Shown here piece by piece: positions 1-7,840 of a DNA stretch of 64,000 nucleotides. Numbering within the stretch: position 1 is the stretch's first letter; every line of letters begins with the position of its first letter. The notes beneath the pieces were generated by a model. It had not been told where the DNA came from. It worked only from the letters and a program-made list of their open reading frames with translations, and did no database searches. This DNA is from Pseudomonas vancouverensis. GTDB lineage: Bacteria > Pseudomonadota > Gammaproteobacteria > Pseudomonadales > Pseudomonadaceae. The stretch lies in contig NZ_RRZK01000030.1 of NCBI RefSeq assembly GCF_004348895.1, positions 62,001-126,000 of the forward strand. The letters are read 5' to 3'. Position numbers and translations under genes: made by a program.

Positions 1-278
1 ACCGGCTGACCATCCTTGAACAGCACCACGGTCGGCAGGCTGCGAATGCCGAAACGGGCGACGATGTCCTGCTCGATGTCGCAGTTGACCTTGGCCAGCA
101 GCAACTCGCCCTGATAGCTCTCGGCGATGCTTTGCAGCATCGGCATCAACACCTTGCAGGGCGCGCACCATTCGGCCCAGAAATCCACCAGCACCGGTTT
201 GTGAAAGGAGTTCTCGATCACCGACTGGTCGAAATCGGCAGTCGTGGCGTCGAAGATGTACGGCGTTGGCTGACTCAT
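1..278 (-). CDS. cnoX: Thioredoxin-fold co-chaperone CnoX/YbbN (partial, 3' end outside window)
   Basis: The N-terminal 92 codons encode a thioredoxin fold. It opens MSQPTPYIFDAT and carries WAEWCAPCK, the redox-active CxxC motif, at about residues 34-42, followed by the cis-proline region SLPTVVLF. In pseudomonads this position before nrdR is held by a YbbN/CnoX protein, which is a thioredoxin domain followed by TPR helices; it protects proteins from oxidation and hands clients to chaperones. E. coli YbbN lacks the CxxC while this one keeps it. The TPR half would lie beyond the window edge, so a plain thioredoxin cannot be excluded from sequence alone. The start is the ATG at 278-276. Confidence 0.8.
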   Translation of the reverse strand, partial: MSQPTPYIFDATTADFDQSVIENSFHKPVLVDFWAEWCAPCKVLMPMLQSIAESYQGELLLAKVNCDIEQDIVARFGIRSLPTVVLFKDGQP

Positions 279-377
279 TGGGGGGATCTCGTAAAAGCGT
301 GAATGGGGCAACTATACGGCTTGGTGGGGTGTGGCCGGAAGGCGGCCACCGTTAGAACTGTGTTGTCTGGCAGGCCG

Positions 378-430
378 CCATCGCGAGCAAGGGAACGCAT
401 TCCACTGTGGGAGCGAGCTTGCTCGCGATG
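378..430. repeat. REP/REPIN-like inverted pair, family B (GTGGGAGCGAGCTTGCTCGCGA)
   Basis: The right arm (405-430) is a near-canonical copy of the family-B REP, and the left arm (378-391, CCATCGCGAGCAAG) is a degraded inverted copy. The pair lies in the gap between cnoX and the methyltransferase. The same family recurs near 10591, 21544, 41992, 45875, 48293 and 54611. Confidence 0.75.
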
Positions 431-434
431 CTTT

Positions 435-1091
435 TCAGCCGCGCCGCGCGTGATACAGGCTCACATGCCGAAACTCATGGGGCTCGGCCAGGTCTGGCAA
501 GGTCATGGCTTCCAGCATCTCGATGCGTTGATACAACGGATGACGGAAATCCCTGACCCGCGAATCCGCCACCAGCGCCTCTCGACCCCGACTGAGAAAC
601 TCGTCAAGCAGCGGCAGGTTCGCCCGGTCGTACAGCACATCCGCCACCAGGATCAGATCGAAGCGATCGGCCTCGGCGAAAAAGTCCGTGGAGTAATTGA
701 GCTGCACGTCATTGAGCGCCGCGTTCGCCCGGCAGGCGGCGATGGCCAAGGGGTCGAGGTCACAGGCCACCACTTCCAGCGCGCCGGCCTTCACCGCAGC
801 AATACCTGCAACACCAGAGCCGGCGCCGAAATCCAGCACCCGTTTGCCTTCGACCCACTGCGGGTTGTCCGCCAGGTAGCGGGCCACGGCCAGGCCGCTG
901 GCCCAGCAGAAACTCCAGTATGGCGGCTCATGCAGGATGCGCCGGGTTTCTTCCGGGCTGAAGGCGCGGTCCATGTTGTCGCCATCGATCAGCCACAACT
1001 TCAGGTCGGTGCCCGGTAATTCGCAGTCCACCAGTTGCGCATCGCCGAGCAGGTCGCTCAGGGCCTGTTGCAGGTCGAGCGGCGCACTCAT
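435..1091 (-). CDS. Class I SAM-dependent methyltransferase (ETFB-KMT / COG3897 type)
   Basis: A 218-residue protein with a Rossmann methyltransferase core. The glycine-rich SAM loop VLDFGAGSGVAG lies near residues 85-96, the acidic VVACDLDPLA at strand 2, and the post-motif DLILVADVLYD at about 145-155. The D-V-L-Y-D pattern is typical of the protein-lysine methyltransferase group that includes METTL20/ETFB-KMT, also annotated as predicted nicotinamide N-methylase. The substrate cannot be read from sequence; electron transfer flavoprotein beta subunit is one candidate. Its start overlaps by 4 bases the stop of the upstream lipoprotein gene, suggesting translational coupling. Confidence 0.82.
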   Translation of the reverse strand: MSAPLDLQQALSDLLGDAQLVDCELPGTDLKLWLIDGDNMDRAFSPEETRRILHEPPYWSFCWASGLAVARYLADNPQWVEGKRVLDFGAGSGVAGIAAVKAGALEVVACDLDPLAIAACRANAALNDVQLNYSTDFFAEADRFDLILVADVLYDRANLPLLDEFLSRGREALVADSRVRDFRHPLYQRIEMLEAMTLPDLAEPHEFRHVSLYHARRG

Positions 1092-1552
1092 GGGGCTTTG
1101 ACGAATTGCAGCTGGCCCAGGGCCTGGGTGGTCGGTTGGGTGATCACCTGCGAAGGCAGGTGCAGGATCAACTGACCGGACTGGCTGGCGCGACCACGCA
1201 GTTCAACCCGCGCACCGGCCGGGAAGGCCTCCGGGTTGAAGCGCAGATGAAACGGCAATACCTGATTGGTACCGATAATGGTCGAACTGGCGAGCAATTG
1301 TTGCGGGCGATCCTTGTCGTCGATCACCAGCAGCGCCAGTTCGACTTCGGCGCCGGCCGGTACGCCTTGCAGGGTGCCGCTCAATTCGCGCTGATACGCC
1401 GGCAGCGGGCCGAGTTCCGTCGCTTGTCGGGCCTGCTTCTGCGCCTGCTGCGACGCGGGGCCTGGCGTAGGCGGCTGGGGTTTCGGGGCATCGCTGCCGC
1501 ACGCTGCCAGCAGGCTGAAAACACTGAGTAAAACGAGCGCTCGTAACGACAT
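1088..1552 (-). CDS. YbaY-family outer membrane lipoprotein
   Basis: From the ATG at 1552, preceded by a good GGAG site, the protein is 154 residues. It has a lipoprotein signal, MSLRALVLLSVFSLLAAC, with the acylated Cys at position 18, then a Pro/Gln-rich linker and a beta-rich YbaY/YscW-like domain (LQGVPAGAEVELALLVIDD ... LRFNP ... VELRGRA). YbaY relatives are small lipoproteins of poorly known function, some related to secretin pilotins. A longer reading from 1579 would bury the signal peptide and is rejected. The gene is in an operon with the downstream methyltransferase. Confidence 0.85.
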   Translation of the reverse strand: MSLRALVLLSVFSLLAACGSDAPKPQPPTPGPASQQAQKQARQATELGPLPAYQRELSGTLQGVPAGAEVELALLVIDDKDRPQQLLASSTIIGTNQVLPFHLRFNPEAFPAGARVELRGRASQSGQLILHLPSQVITQPTTQALGQLQFVKAP

Positions 1553-1680
1553 TTGCGACTCCGGCAAAAGGGTATCCATGGATCAAGCGGTATAGCTCGA
1601 CTGTATACCGCAAACCCTATGGCTTGTCTTGCCACCGGGATGCGCTACCATGGCCCTCCCTTTTTTTGTTGCCTGCCACC

Positions 1681-2145
1681 ATGCACTGTCCCTTCTGCGG
1701 TGCCAACGACACCAAGGTCATCGACTCGCGTCTGGTCGCCGAGGGCGAACAGGTGCGCCGCCGGCGTGAATGCCTGGCCTGCGGCGAACGTTTCACGACG
1801 TTCGAGACGGCTGAACTGGTGTTGCCGCGCCTGATCAAAACCGACGGCAGTCGCCAGCCGTTCGACGAAGAAAAACTCCGCGCCGGCATGCAGCGCGCGC
1901 TGGAGAAGCGCCCGGTGAGTGTCGAGCGCCTCGAATCGTCGCTGGTGCACATCAAACACAAACTGCGTGCCACGGGCGAACGCGAGGTCAAATCCCTCGT
2001 GGTCGGCGAGCTGGTGATGGCCGAGCTGCAAAAGCTCGATGAAGTTGCCTACATTCGCTTCGCCTCGGTGTATCGCCGCTTCCAGGATCTCAACGAGTTC
2101 CGCGAAGAGATCGATCGCCTGGCCCGGGAACCGGTGAAAGAATGA
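1681..2145 (+). CDS. nrdR: Transcriptional repressor NrdR
   Basis: A 154-residue protein starting MHCPFCGAND, with zinc-ribbon cysteines C3, C6, C31 and C34 followed by an ATP-cone domain (VLPRLIKTDGSRQPFDEEKL onward). NrdR senses ATP/dATP and represses ribonucleotide reductase operons by binding NrdR boxes. Length and motifs are those of the family. A longer in-frame start at 1624 is rejected because the family begins at MHCPFC. The stop overlaps the ribD start by 4 bases, a classic nrdR-ribD coupling. Confidence 0.97.
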   Translation: MHCPFCGANDTKVIDSRLVAEGEQVRRRRECLACGERFTTFETAELVLPRLIKTDGSRQPFDEEKLRAGMQRALEKRPVSVERLESSLVHIKHKLRATGEREVKSLVVGELVMAELQKLDEVAYIRFASVYRRFQDLNEFREEIDRLAREPVKE

Positions 2146-3275
2146 CCACGCCCGCCGAACTTGCCATCCTCGATGCCCACTTCATGGCCCGTGCCCTGGA
2201 GCTGGCGCGCAAAGGTCATTACACGACGCACCCCAACCCGCGTGTCGGCTGTGTAATCGTGCGTGACGGGCAGATCGTCGGCGAAGGCTGGCATGTCCGC
2301 GCCGGCGAACCCCACGCTGAAGTCCATGCCTTGCGCGCCGCCGGTGAGCTGGCGCGTGGCGCGACGGCCTACGTGACGCTCGAACCCTGCAGCCATCACG
2401 GGCGCACGCCGCCCTGTGCCGACGCGCTGGTCAACGCTGGCGTGGCGCGGGTGGTGGCAGCGATGCAGGACCCGAACCCGGAAGTCGCCGGTCGCGGTCT
2501 GCAACGCCTGGCCCAGGCCGGGATTGCCACTGAAAGCGGTGTGCTGGAAGGCGAGGCGCGTCAGCTCAATCAAGGTTTCCTCAAGCGCATGGAGCACGGC
2601 TTGCCGTTCGTTCGGGTCAAGCTGGCGATGAGCCTCGACGGTCGCACGGCGATGGAAAGCGGCGAAAGCCAGTGGATCACCGGCCCGGCTGCCCGTTCGG
2701 CCGTACAACGCCTGCGTGCCCAGGCCAGCGTCGTGCTGACCGGCGCTGACACGGTACTGGCAGACAATGCGCGGTTGACCGTGCGCGCCGATGAGCTGGG
2801 GCTGGATGCCGAACAAACCGCACTGGCCATGAGCCGCCCACCGTTGCGTGTATTGATTGACGGCCGTCTGCGGGTGCCGCTCGATGCGCCGTTCTTCAAG
2901 GCTGGCCCGGCCCTGGTCGCGACCTGCATGGCGGTGGAAGAGCAGTACGCCAATGGCCCCGAGTGCCTGATCGTGCCGGGCGATGACGGCCAGGTCGATC
3001 TGCGCCGCTTGCTGGTTGAACTCGCCGCCCGAGGCATCAATGAAGTGCTGGTCGAAGCAGGTCCACGTCTGGCGGGCGCGTTTGCGCAACTCGGCCTGGT
3101 GGACGAGTTCCAGATTTTCATGGCGGGCAAGTTCATGGGCGCTTCGGCGCGACCGCTGCTGGACTGGCCGATCGCGCAAATGAAGGATGCGCCCGAACTG
3201 AAGATCACCGAAATTCGCGCGGTTGGCGATGACTGGCGAGTCACTGCCATCCCATCGCCATCAGCGAGCGTATAA
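2142..3275 (+). CDS. ribD: Bifunctional diaminohydroxyphosphoribosylaminopyrimidine deaminase / reductase RibD
   Basis: A 377-residue two-domain enzyme of riboflavin synthesis. The N-terminal deaminase domain carries the zinc site HAE (58-60) and PCSHHGRTPPC (cysteines 83 and 92). From about residue 150 the dihydrofolate-reductase-like domain follows (FVRVKLAMSLDGRTAM, SQWITG, VLTGADTVLADN). It performs the second and third steps after GTP cyclohydrolase II. The start overlaps the nrdR stop (ATGA) and ribE follows after 47 bases. Confidence 0.97.
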   Translation: MTTPAELAILDAHFMARALELARKGHYTTHPNPRVGCVIVRDGQIVGEGWHVRAGEPHAEVHALRAAGELARGATAYVTLEPCSHHGRTPPCADALVNAGVARVVAAMQDPNPEVAGRGLQRLAQAGIATESGVLEGEARQLNQGFLKRMEHGLPFVRVKLAMSLDGRTAMESGESQWITGPAARSAVQRLRAQASVVLTGADTVLADNARLTVRADELGLDAEQTALAMSRPPLRVLIDGRLRVPLDAPFFKAGPALVATCMAVEEQYANGPECLIVPGDDGQVDLRRLLVELAARGINEVLVEAGPRLAGAFAQLGLVDEFQIFMAGKFMGASARPLLDWPIAQMKDAPELKITEIRAVGDDWRVTAIPSPSASV

Positions 3276-3322
3276 TTCCCGGCCATCGCTATAGCGCTGG
3301 CCCTGTTCTCGAGGAGAACCCC

Positions 3323-3988
3323 ATGTTCACCGGCATCATCGAATCCATCGGCAGTATTCGTGCATTGACCCCAAAAGGCGGAGATGTGCGGGTTCACGTA
3401 GAAACCGGCAAGCTCGACCTGAGCGACGTCAAACTGGGCGACAGCATCGCGGTCAACGGCGTGTGCCTGACCGCCGTGGAGCTGCCGGGTAACGGCTTTG
3501 CCGCGGACGTCAGTCGCGAAACCCTCGACTGCACCGCGATGAACGACCTGAAAAGCGGCAGCCCGGTCAACCTGGAAAAAGCCCTGACCCCGACCACTCG
3601 CCTGGGCGGGCACCTGGTCAGCGGTCACGTCGACGGCGTCGGCGAAGTGGTTGCCCGTACCGAAAACGCCCGTGCCGTGGAATTCCGCATTCGCGCACCG
3701 AAAGAGCTGGCCAAGTACATCGCCCATAAAGGCTCGATCACCGTCGACGGCACCAGCCTGACCGTGAACGCGGTCGATGGCGCCGAGTTCCTGCTGACCA
3801 TCATTCCGCACACCCTGAGCGAAACCATCATGGCGTCGTATCAGCCGGGTCGTCGGGTGAACCTGGAAGTGGACTTGCTGGCCCGTTACCTGGAGCGCTT
3901 GCTTCTGGGCGACAAGGCGGCAGAGCCGGCTGCCGGCAGCACCATTACCGAAAGCTTTCTGGCCGCCAACGGCTACCTCAAATCCTGA
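3323..3988 (+). CDS. ribE: Riboflavin synthase (alpha subunit)
   Basis: A 221-residue protein starting MFTGIIE, the family hallmark. It has two tandem lumazine-binding repeats (about 1-97 and 98-195), each with an SIAVNGVCLT- or SITVDGTSLTV-like strand. It converts two 6,7-dimethyl-8-ribityllumazines into riboflavin and a pyrimidine that is recycled. AGGAG lies 7 bases before the ATG. It is named ribC in some Pseudomonas annotations. It sits between ribD and ribBA on the same strand. Confidence 0.97.
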   Translation: MFTGIIESIGSIRALTPKGGDVRVHVETGKLDLSDVKLGDSIAVNGVCLTAVELPGNGFAADVSRETLDCTAMNDLKSGSPVNLEKALTPTTRLGGHLVSGHVDGVGEVVARTENARAVEFRIRAPKELAKYIAHKGSITVDGTSLTVNAVDGAEFLLTIIPHTLSETIMASYQPGRRVNLEVDLLARYLERLLLGDKAAEPAAGSTITESFLAANGYLKS

Positions 3989-4004
3989 CTGAAGGGGGTG
4001 CCTT

Positions 4005-5096
4005 GTGGCGCTCAATAGCATCGAAGAACTGGTTGAAGACATCCGCCAAGGCAAGATGGTCATCCTCATGGATGACGAAGACCGCGAGAACGAAGGCGAC
4101 CTGATCATGGCCGCCGAGTGCTGCCAGCCCGAGCACATCAACTTCATGGCCAAGCACGCCCGTGGCCTGATCTGCATGCCGATGACCCGTGAGCGCTGCG
4201 AACTGCTCAAGCTGCCGCTGATGGCACCGCGCAACGGTTCCGGTTTCGGCACCAAGTTCACCGTGTCCATCGAAGCCGCCACCGGTGTGACCACCGGCAT
4301 CTCCGCCGCCGACCGTGCGCGCACGGTGCAGGCAGCTGCCGCCAAGGACGCCAAGGCTGAAGACATCGTCAGCCCGGGCCACATTTTCCCGCTGATGGCC
4401 CAGGCCGGTGGCACCCTGGCCCGCGCCGGTCACACCGAAGCCGCCTGCGACCTGGCGCGCATGGCCGGTTTCGAGCCGAGCGGTGTGATCTGCGAAGTGA
4501 TGAACGATGACGGCACCATGTCCCGTCGCGCCGAGCTGGAAACCTTTGCCGCCGAACACGGCATCAAGATCGGCACCATCGCCGACCTGATTCACTACCG
4601 GATGATCCACGAACGTACCGTTCAGCGGATTGCCGAGCAGCCGCTGGACAGCGAACTGGGCCAATTCAACCTGGTAACCTATCGTGATTCCGTGGAAGGC
4701 GACGTGCACATGGCACTGACCCTGGGCAACATCTGCGCCGAAGAACCGACCCTGGTGCGCGTGCACAACATGGACCCGCTGCGCGACCTGCTGATGGTCA
4801 AGCAACCGGGCCGCTGGAGCCTGCGCGCCGCCATGGCCACGGTTGCCGAGGCCGGCAGCGGTGTGGTGCTGTTGCTCGGTCACCCGCTCGATGGCGACGT
4901 GTTGCTGGCGCACATCCGTGAAACCGCCGACCAGCTGGCGGTGAAAAAACCGACCACCTACAGCACCGTGGGTGCCGGTTCGCAGATCCTGCGTGACCTC
5001 GGCGTGCGCAAAATGCGCCTGATGTCGGCACCGATGAAATTTAATGCGATATCCGGTTTCGATCTGGAAGTTGTAGAATACGTGCCCTCCGAATAA
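4005..5096 (+). CDS. ribBA: 3,4-dihydroxy-2-butanone-4-phosphate synthase with degenerate GTP cyclohydrolase II domain (RibBX type)
   Basis: A 363-residue protein from a GTG start preceded by GAAGGGGG. The N-terminal half is a complete DHBP synthase with DDEDRENEGD (23-32) and RAGHTEAACDL near 145. The C-terminal half (about 205-363) aligns with GTP cyclohydrolase II but lacks the zinc cysteines: where active enzymes have HSECLTGDALFSxRCDCG, this one reads HNMDPLRDLLMVKQPGRW, and the RQEGR motif is also lost. Such RibBX proteins are known in proteobacteria with a separate RibA, and one is present at 8737. I therefore call only the RibB activity as functional. Confidence 0.95.
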   Translation: MALNSIEELVEDIRQGKMVILMDDEDRENEGDLIMAAECCQPEHINFMAKHARGLICMPMTRERCELLKLPLMAPRNGSGFGTKFTVSIEAATGVTTGISAADRARTVQAAAAKDAKAEDIVSPGHIFPLMAQAGGTLARAGHTEAACDLARMAGFEPSGVICEVMNDDGTMSRRAELETFAAEHGIKIGTIADLIHYRMIHERTVQRIAEQPLDSELGQFNLVTYRDSVEGDVHMALTLGNICAEEPTLVRVHNMDPLRDLLMVKQPGRWSLRAAMATVAEAGSGVVLLLGHPLDGDVLLAHIRETADQLAVKKPTTYSTVGAGSQILRDLGVRKMRLMSAPMKFNAISGFDLEVVEYVPSE

Positions 5097-5133
5097 TGAC
5101 CGGTTGTTTCCGGCCTTGTTGACTGAGATGCAT

Positions 5134-5223
5134 TGTGGCGAGGGAGCTTGCTCCCGCTTGGGTGCGAAGCGCCCACAAAAGGGGCCGCTTCGCAGCCCGA
5201 CGGGAGCAAGCTCCCTCGCCACA
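5134..5223. repeat. REPIN, family A (TGTGGCGAGGGAGCTTGCTCCCG arms)
   Basis: Two 23-base arms in perfect inverted orientation (5134-5156 and 5201-5223) flank about 44 bases that hold a second, nested inverted repeat (GCGAAGCG... near 5164 and GCTTCGC near 5187). The element separates ribBA from ribH inside an otherwise compact cluster. A second family-A REPIN is at 24873-25005. Confidence 0.9.
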
Positions 5224-5280
5224 AAATCTGAGCGGCAATGCGGGATTTTCCGGTTTTGTATTCGTGGCTAATATCACTGA

Positions 5281-5316
5281 GGGGCGCGTACGAGACGCGT
5301 CCCGGCTCTTTAAGAG
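5281..5316 (+). promoter_or_regulatory. Candidate structured leader of ribH
   Basis: GGGGCGCGT (5281-5289) pairs with ACGCGTCCC (5295-5303), allowing one G-U pair, around a 5-base loop. It is followed at once by the palindrome CTCTTTAAGAG (5306-5316), ending 9 bases before the ribH ATG, where the ribosome binding site should lie. It does not match the FMN riboswitch core. Whether it regulates ribH or only terminates or stabilises the transcript after the REPIN is unknown. Confidence 0.35.
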
Positions 5317-5325
5317 ATCTGACGA

Positions 5326-5802
5326 ATGACCCTGAAGACCATCGAAGGTACCTTCATCGCCCCTAAAGGCCGCTACGCTCTGGTAGTGGGCCGTTTCAAC
5401 AGCTTCGTCGTTGAAAGCCTGGTCAGCGGTGCTGTTGATGCCCTGGTTCGCCACGGCGTGAGCGAAAGCGACATCACCATCATCCGCGCACCTGGCGCCT
5501 TCGAAATTCCGCTGGTTGCGCAAAAAGTCGCTCAAAAAGGCGAGTTCGCAGCAATCATCGCTCTGGGCGCGGTCATTCGTGGCGGCACTCCGCACTTCGA
5601 ATACGTGGCGGGCGAATGCACCAAGGGCCTGGCCCAGGTGTCCATGGAGTTCGGCGTACCGGTTGCCTTCGGCGTCCTGACCGTTGATTCCATCGAGCAA
5701 GCCATCGAACGTTCCGGCACCAAGGCCGGCAACAAAGGTGCTGAAGCTGCCCTGTCCGCTCTGGAAATGGTCAGCCTGCTGGCGCAGTTGGAGGCCAAGT
5801 GA
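5326..5802 (+). CDS. ribH: 6,7-dimethyl-8-ribityllumazine synthase
   Basis: A 158-residue protein with the lumazine synthase signatures VGRFNSF (21-27), RAPGAFEIP and GAVIRGGTPHFEYV, including the catalytic His at position 90. It condenses the RibD product with DHBP and normally forms a large oligomeric shell. The GTG start of nusB overlaps its stop (GTGA). The leader of more than 200 bases and the REPIN separate it from ribBA, so it may have its own expression. Confidence 0.97.
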   Translation: MTLKTIEGTFIAPKGRYALVVGRFNSFVVESLVSGAVDALVRHGVSESDITIIRAPGAFEIPLVAQKVAQKGEFAAIIALGAVIRGGTPHFEYVAGECTKGLAQVSMEFGVPVAFGVLTVDSIEQAIERSGTKAGNKGAEAALSALEMVSLLAQLEAK

Positions 5803-6299
5803 TTAGCGACGATAGCGATCGTTTCAACCCGCGCGATCCAAAGCCTGCGGATGCCGGCAAGCCATCGAAAAGCGCCAAGCGCCGCGAAGCCCGTCAGCTC
5901 GCGACCCAGGCGCTGTACCAATGGCACATGGCCAAGCAGTCGCTGAACGAGATCGAAGCGCAGTTCCGGGTCGATAACGATTTCACCGATGTCGATGGCG
6001 CCTACTTCCGCGAAATTCTTCACGGGGTTCCGCAGTTCAAGACCGAAATCGACACCGCGCTCAAGCCTTGCCTGGACTTGACCATCGAAGAGCTGGACCC
6101 GGTTGAACTGGCGGTTCTGCGCCTGTCCACCTGGGAGCTGCTCAAGCGCGTCGACGTGCCGTACCGCGTTGTGATCAACGAAGGTATCGAACTGGCCAAG
6201 GTCTTCGGTTCCACCGACGGCCACAAGTTCGTCAACGGTGTGCTCGACAAGCTGGCCCCGCGTCTGCGTGAAGCTGAAGTGAAGGCGTTCAAGCGCTGA
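5799..6299 (+). CDS. nusB: Transcription antitermination factor NusB
   Basis: A 166-residue all-helical protein from GTG 5799. The family core begins at SAKRREARQLATQALYQWHM and ends with NGVLDKLAPRLR, and contains FVNGVLD and PYRVVINEGIELAK. It binds BoxA RNA with S10 in rRNA antitermination. The N-terminal stretch of about 25 residues before the core is longer than in E. coli but usual for Pseudomonas. Linkage to ribH and thiL is the standard arrangement. Confidence 0.96.
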   Translation: MISDDSDRFNPRDPKPADAGKPSKSAKRREARQLATQALYQWHMAKQSLNEIEAQFRVDNDFTDVDGAYFREILHGVPQFKTEIDTALKPCLDLTIEELDPVELAVLRLSTWELLKRVDVPYRVVINEGIELAKVFGSTDGHKFVNGVLDKLAPRLREAEVKAFKR

Positions 6300-6320
6300 T
6301 TGGCGCTTGAAATATCGCCT

Positions 6321-7286
6321 ATGGGTGAGTTTGAGCTGATCCGCCATTTCTTCGCCGCCGCGCCTTGTGCGCAGGGCGGCGAAGGCGTTGCCCTGGGGAT
6401 CGGCGATGACTGCGCCTTGCTGGCTGTTCCCTGCGGGGAGCAGTTGGCGATTTCCACCGATACGCTGGTGGCCGGCGTGCATTTCGCCGACCCCTGCGAT
6501 CCCTTTCTGCTCGGTCAGCGTTCGCTGGCCGTGGCCGTCAGCGATCTGGCTGCCATGGGTGCCACACCCGTTGCCTTTACCCTTGCCCTGACCTTGCCGA
6601 CGGTGACCGCCGATTGGCTGCAAGCCTATGCCCGCGGTTTGAACCAGATGGCGCAAAGTTGCGGCGTGGCACTGGTCGGCGGTGACACCACCCGTGGGCC
6701 ACTGAGCCTGACCATGACCGTGTTCGGCCGCGTACCGAGCGGTCAGGCGCTGACCCGCAGCGGCGCGCAGCCGGGCGATCTGCTGTGTGTCGGCGGCGAG
6801 CTGGGCAATGCGGCGGGTGCCTTGCCGCTGGTCCTGGGCGAGCGCACGGCCGAAGCGATCATCGCCGATCCGCTGCTGGCGCATTACTGGTCACCGCAAC
6901 CGCAGTTGGCACTGGGCCAGGCCTTGCGGGGCAGGGCGACTTCGGCGATGGACATCTCCGACGGCCTGCTCGCGGACTGCGGGCACATCGCGCTGGCTTC
7001 CAAGGTGGGTATCCGCATTGAGCAGGACCGCTTGCCCTTGTCCGAGGCCCTTCTCGCCTTTCTCGGCGAACCGGCTGCACAAGCCGCGGCCTTGAGCGGC
7101 GGTGACGATTACGTCCTGGCCTTCACACTGCCGCCCGTCGAGTTGCCACTGCTGTTGGCCGACGGTTGGCCGATTCATGTGATCGGGCAGGTCGTGGCGG
7201 GGCAGGGCGTGGCATTGCTCGACGTCGATGGCCAAGACATCACCCCGCAAACCCGGGGTTATCAACATTTTCGGGAGTCACCGTGA
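6321..7286 (+). CDS. thiL: Thiamine-monophosphate kinase
   Basis: A 321-residue enzyme that phosphorylates thiamine monophosphate to the pyrophosphate cofactor. It has the AIR-synthase-like fold: GEFELIRHFF at the start, GIGDDCALL, AVAVSDLAAMGATP, VGGDTTRG, AMDISDGLLADCGH and SGGDDYVLAFT. The ATG at 6321 gives the conserved MGEFELI start, and a TTG at 6300 is rejected. No strong Shine-Dalgarno is visible. The pgpA GTG start overlaps its stop. Confidence 0.95.
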   Translation: MGEFELIRHFFAAAPCAQGGEGVALGIGDDCALLAVPCGEQLAISTDTLVAGVHFADPCDPFLLGQRSLAVAVSDLAAMGATPVAFTLALTLPTVTADWLQAYARGLNQMAQSCGVALVGGDTTRGPLSLTMTVFGRVPSGQALTRSGAQPGDLLCVGGELGNAAGALPLVLGERTAEAIIADPLLAHYWSPQPQLALGQALRGRATSAMDISDGLLADCGHIALASKVGIRIEQDRLPLSEALLAFLGEPAAQAAALSGGDDYVLAFTLPPVELPLLLADGWPIHVIGQVVAGQGVALLDVDGQDITPQTRGYQHFRESP

Positions 7287-7786
7287 CAGATCACCCCAAA
7301 CAGGTCCCGGCAGAGCACGTACCGCCGTCGGTCTGGCGCAATCCTTGGCATTTCCTGGCGTTCGGTTTCGGCTCGGGCACTTTGCCAAAGGCCCCGGGCA
7401 CCTGGGGATCGCTGGTTGCGCTACCCTTTATCCCGTTGTGGCAGATGCTCCCGGATTGGGGGTATTGGCTGATGCTGGGCATCACCATGCTGTTCGGCTT
7501 CTGGCTGTGCGGCAAGGTGGCCGACGATCTGCGCGTACACGATCACGAAGGCATCGTCTGGGACGAAATGGTCGGGATGTGGATCACCCTGTGGCTGGTG
7601 CCGGAAGGTTGGCAGTGGTTGCTGGCGGGTTTCCTGATGTTCCGCTTCTTCGATATTCTCAAGCCCTGGCCGATTCGCTGGATCGACCGGCATGTGCATG
7701 GCGGCGTCGGCATCATGCTCGATGATGTTCTTGCCGGTGTGTTTGCGTGGCTGGCGATGCAAGGGCTGGTGCATTATTTCGCTTGA
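7283..7786 (+). CDS. pgpA: Phosphatidylglycerophosphatase A
   Basis: A 167-residue inner-membrane phosphatase from GTG 7283, preceded by GGGAG. Family motifs are FGSGTLPKAPGTWGS (about residues 32-46), DHEGIVWDEMVG and RFFDILKPWPI, followed by DDVLAGVFA. It dephosphorylates phosphatidylglycerol phosphate. Hydrophobic segments are interspersed as expected. It overlaps thiL by 4 bases, the usual thiL-pgpA pairing. A longer reading from 7166 lies inside thiL and is rejected. Confidence 0.95.
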   Translation: MTDHPKQVPAEHVPPSVWRNPWHFLAFGFGSGTLPKAPGTWGSLVALPFIPLWQMLPDWGYWLMLGITMLFGFWLCGKVADDLRVHDHEGIVWDEMVGMWITLWLVPEGWQWLLAGFLMFRFFDILKPWPIRWIDRHVHGGVGIMLDDVLAGVFAWLAMQGLVHYFA

Positions 7787-7840
7787 CCGGGTGCGTGGTC
7801 AGGGGTGAGTCAGGAGAGCGGTTAGTCGGGGGAATCAGGG

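Noticed and set aside
1624..1680. Longer N-terminus for NrdR
   Set aside because: The conserved family start MHCPFC is at 1681, and the added 19 residues are not family-like.
3271..3276. TATAAT at the end of ribD as a ribE promoter
   Set aside because: No acceptable -35 box lies 16-18 bases upstream, and the rib genes are probably co-transcribed.
5134..5223. CRISPR-like array from repeated palindromes
   Set aside because: The repeats are inverted pairs scattered between genes with no regular direct-repeat/spacer pattern and no cas genes.
5097..5325. FMN riboswitch before ribH
   Set aside because: I looked for the conserved RFN core (AGGGCGGGG...GGCGGU-like blocks) here and before ribE and did not find it; the hairpins seen are simpler.
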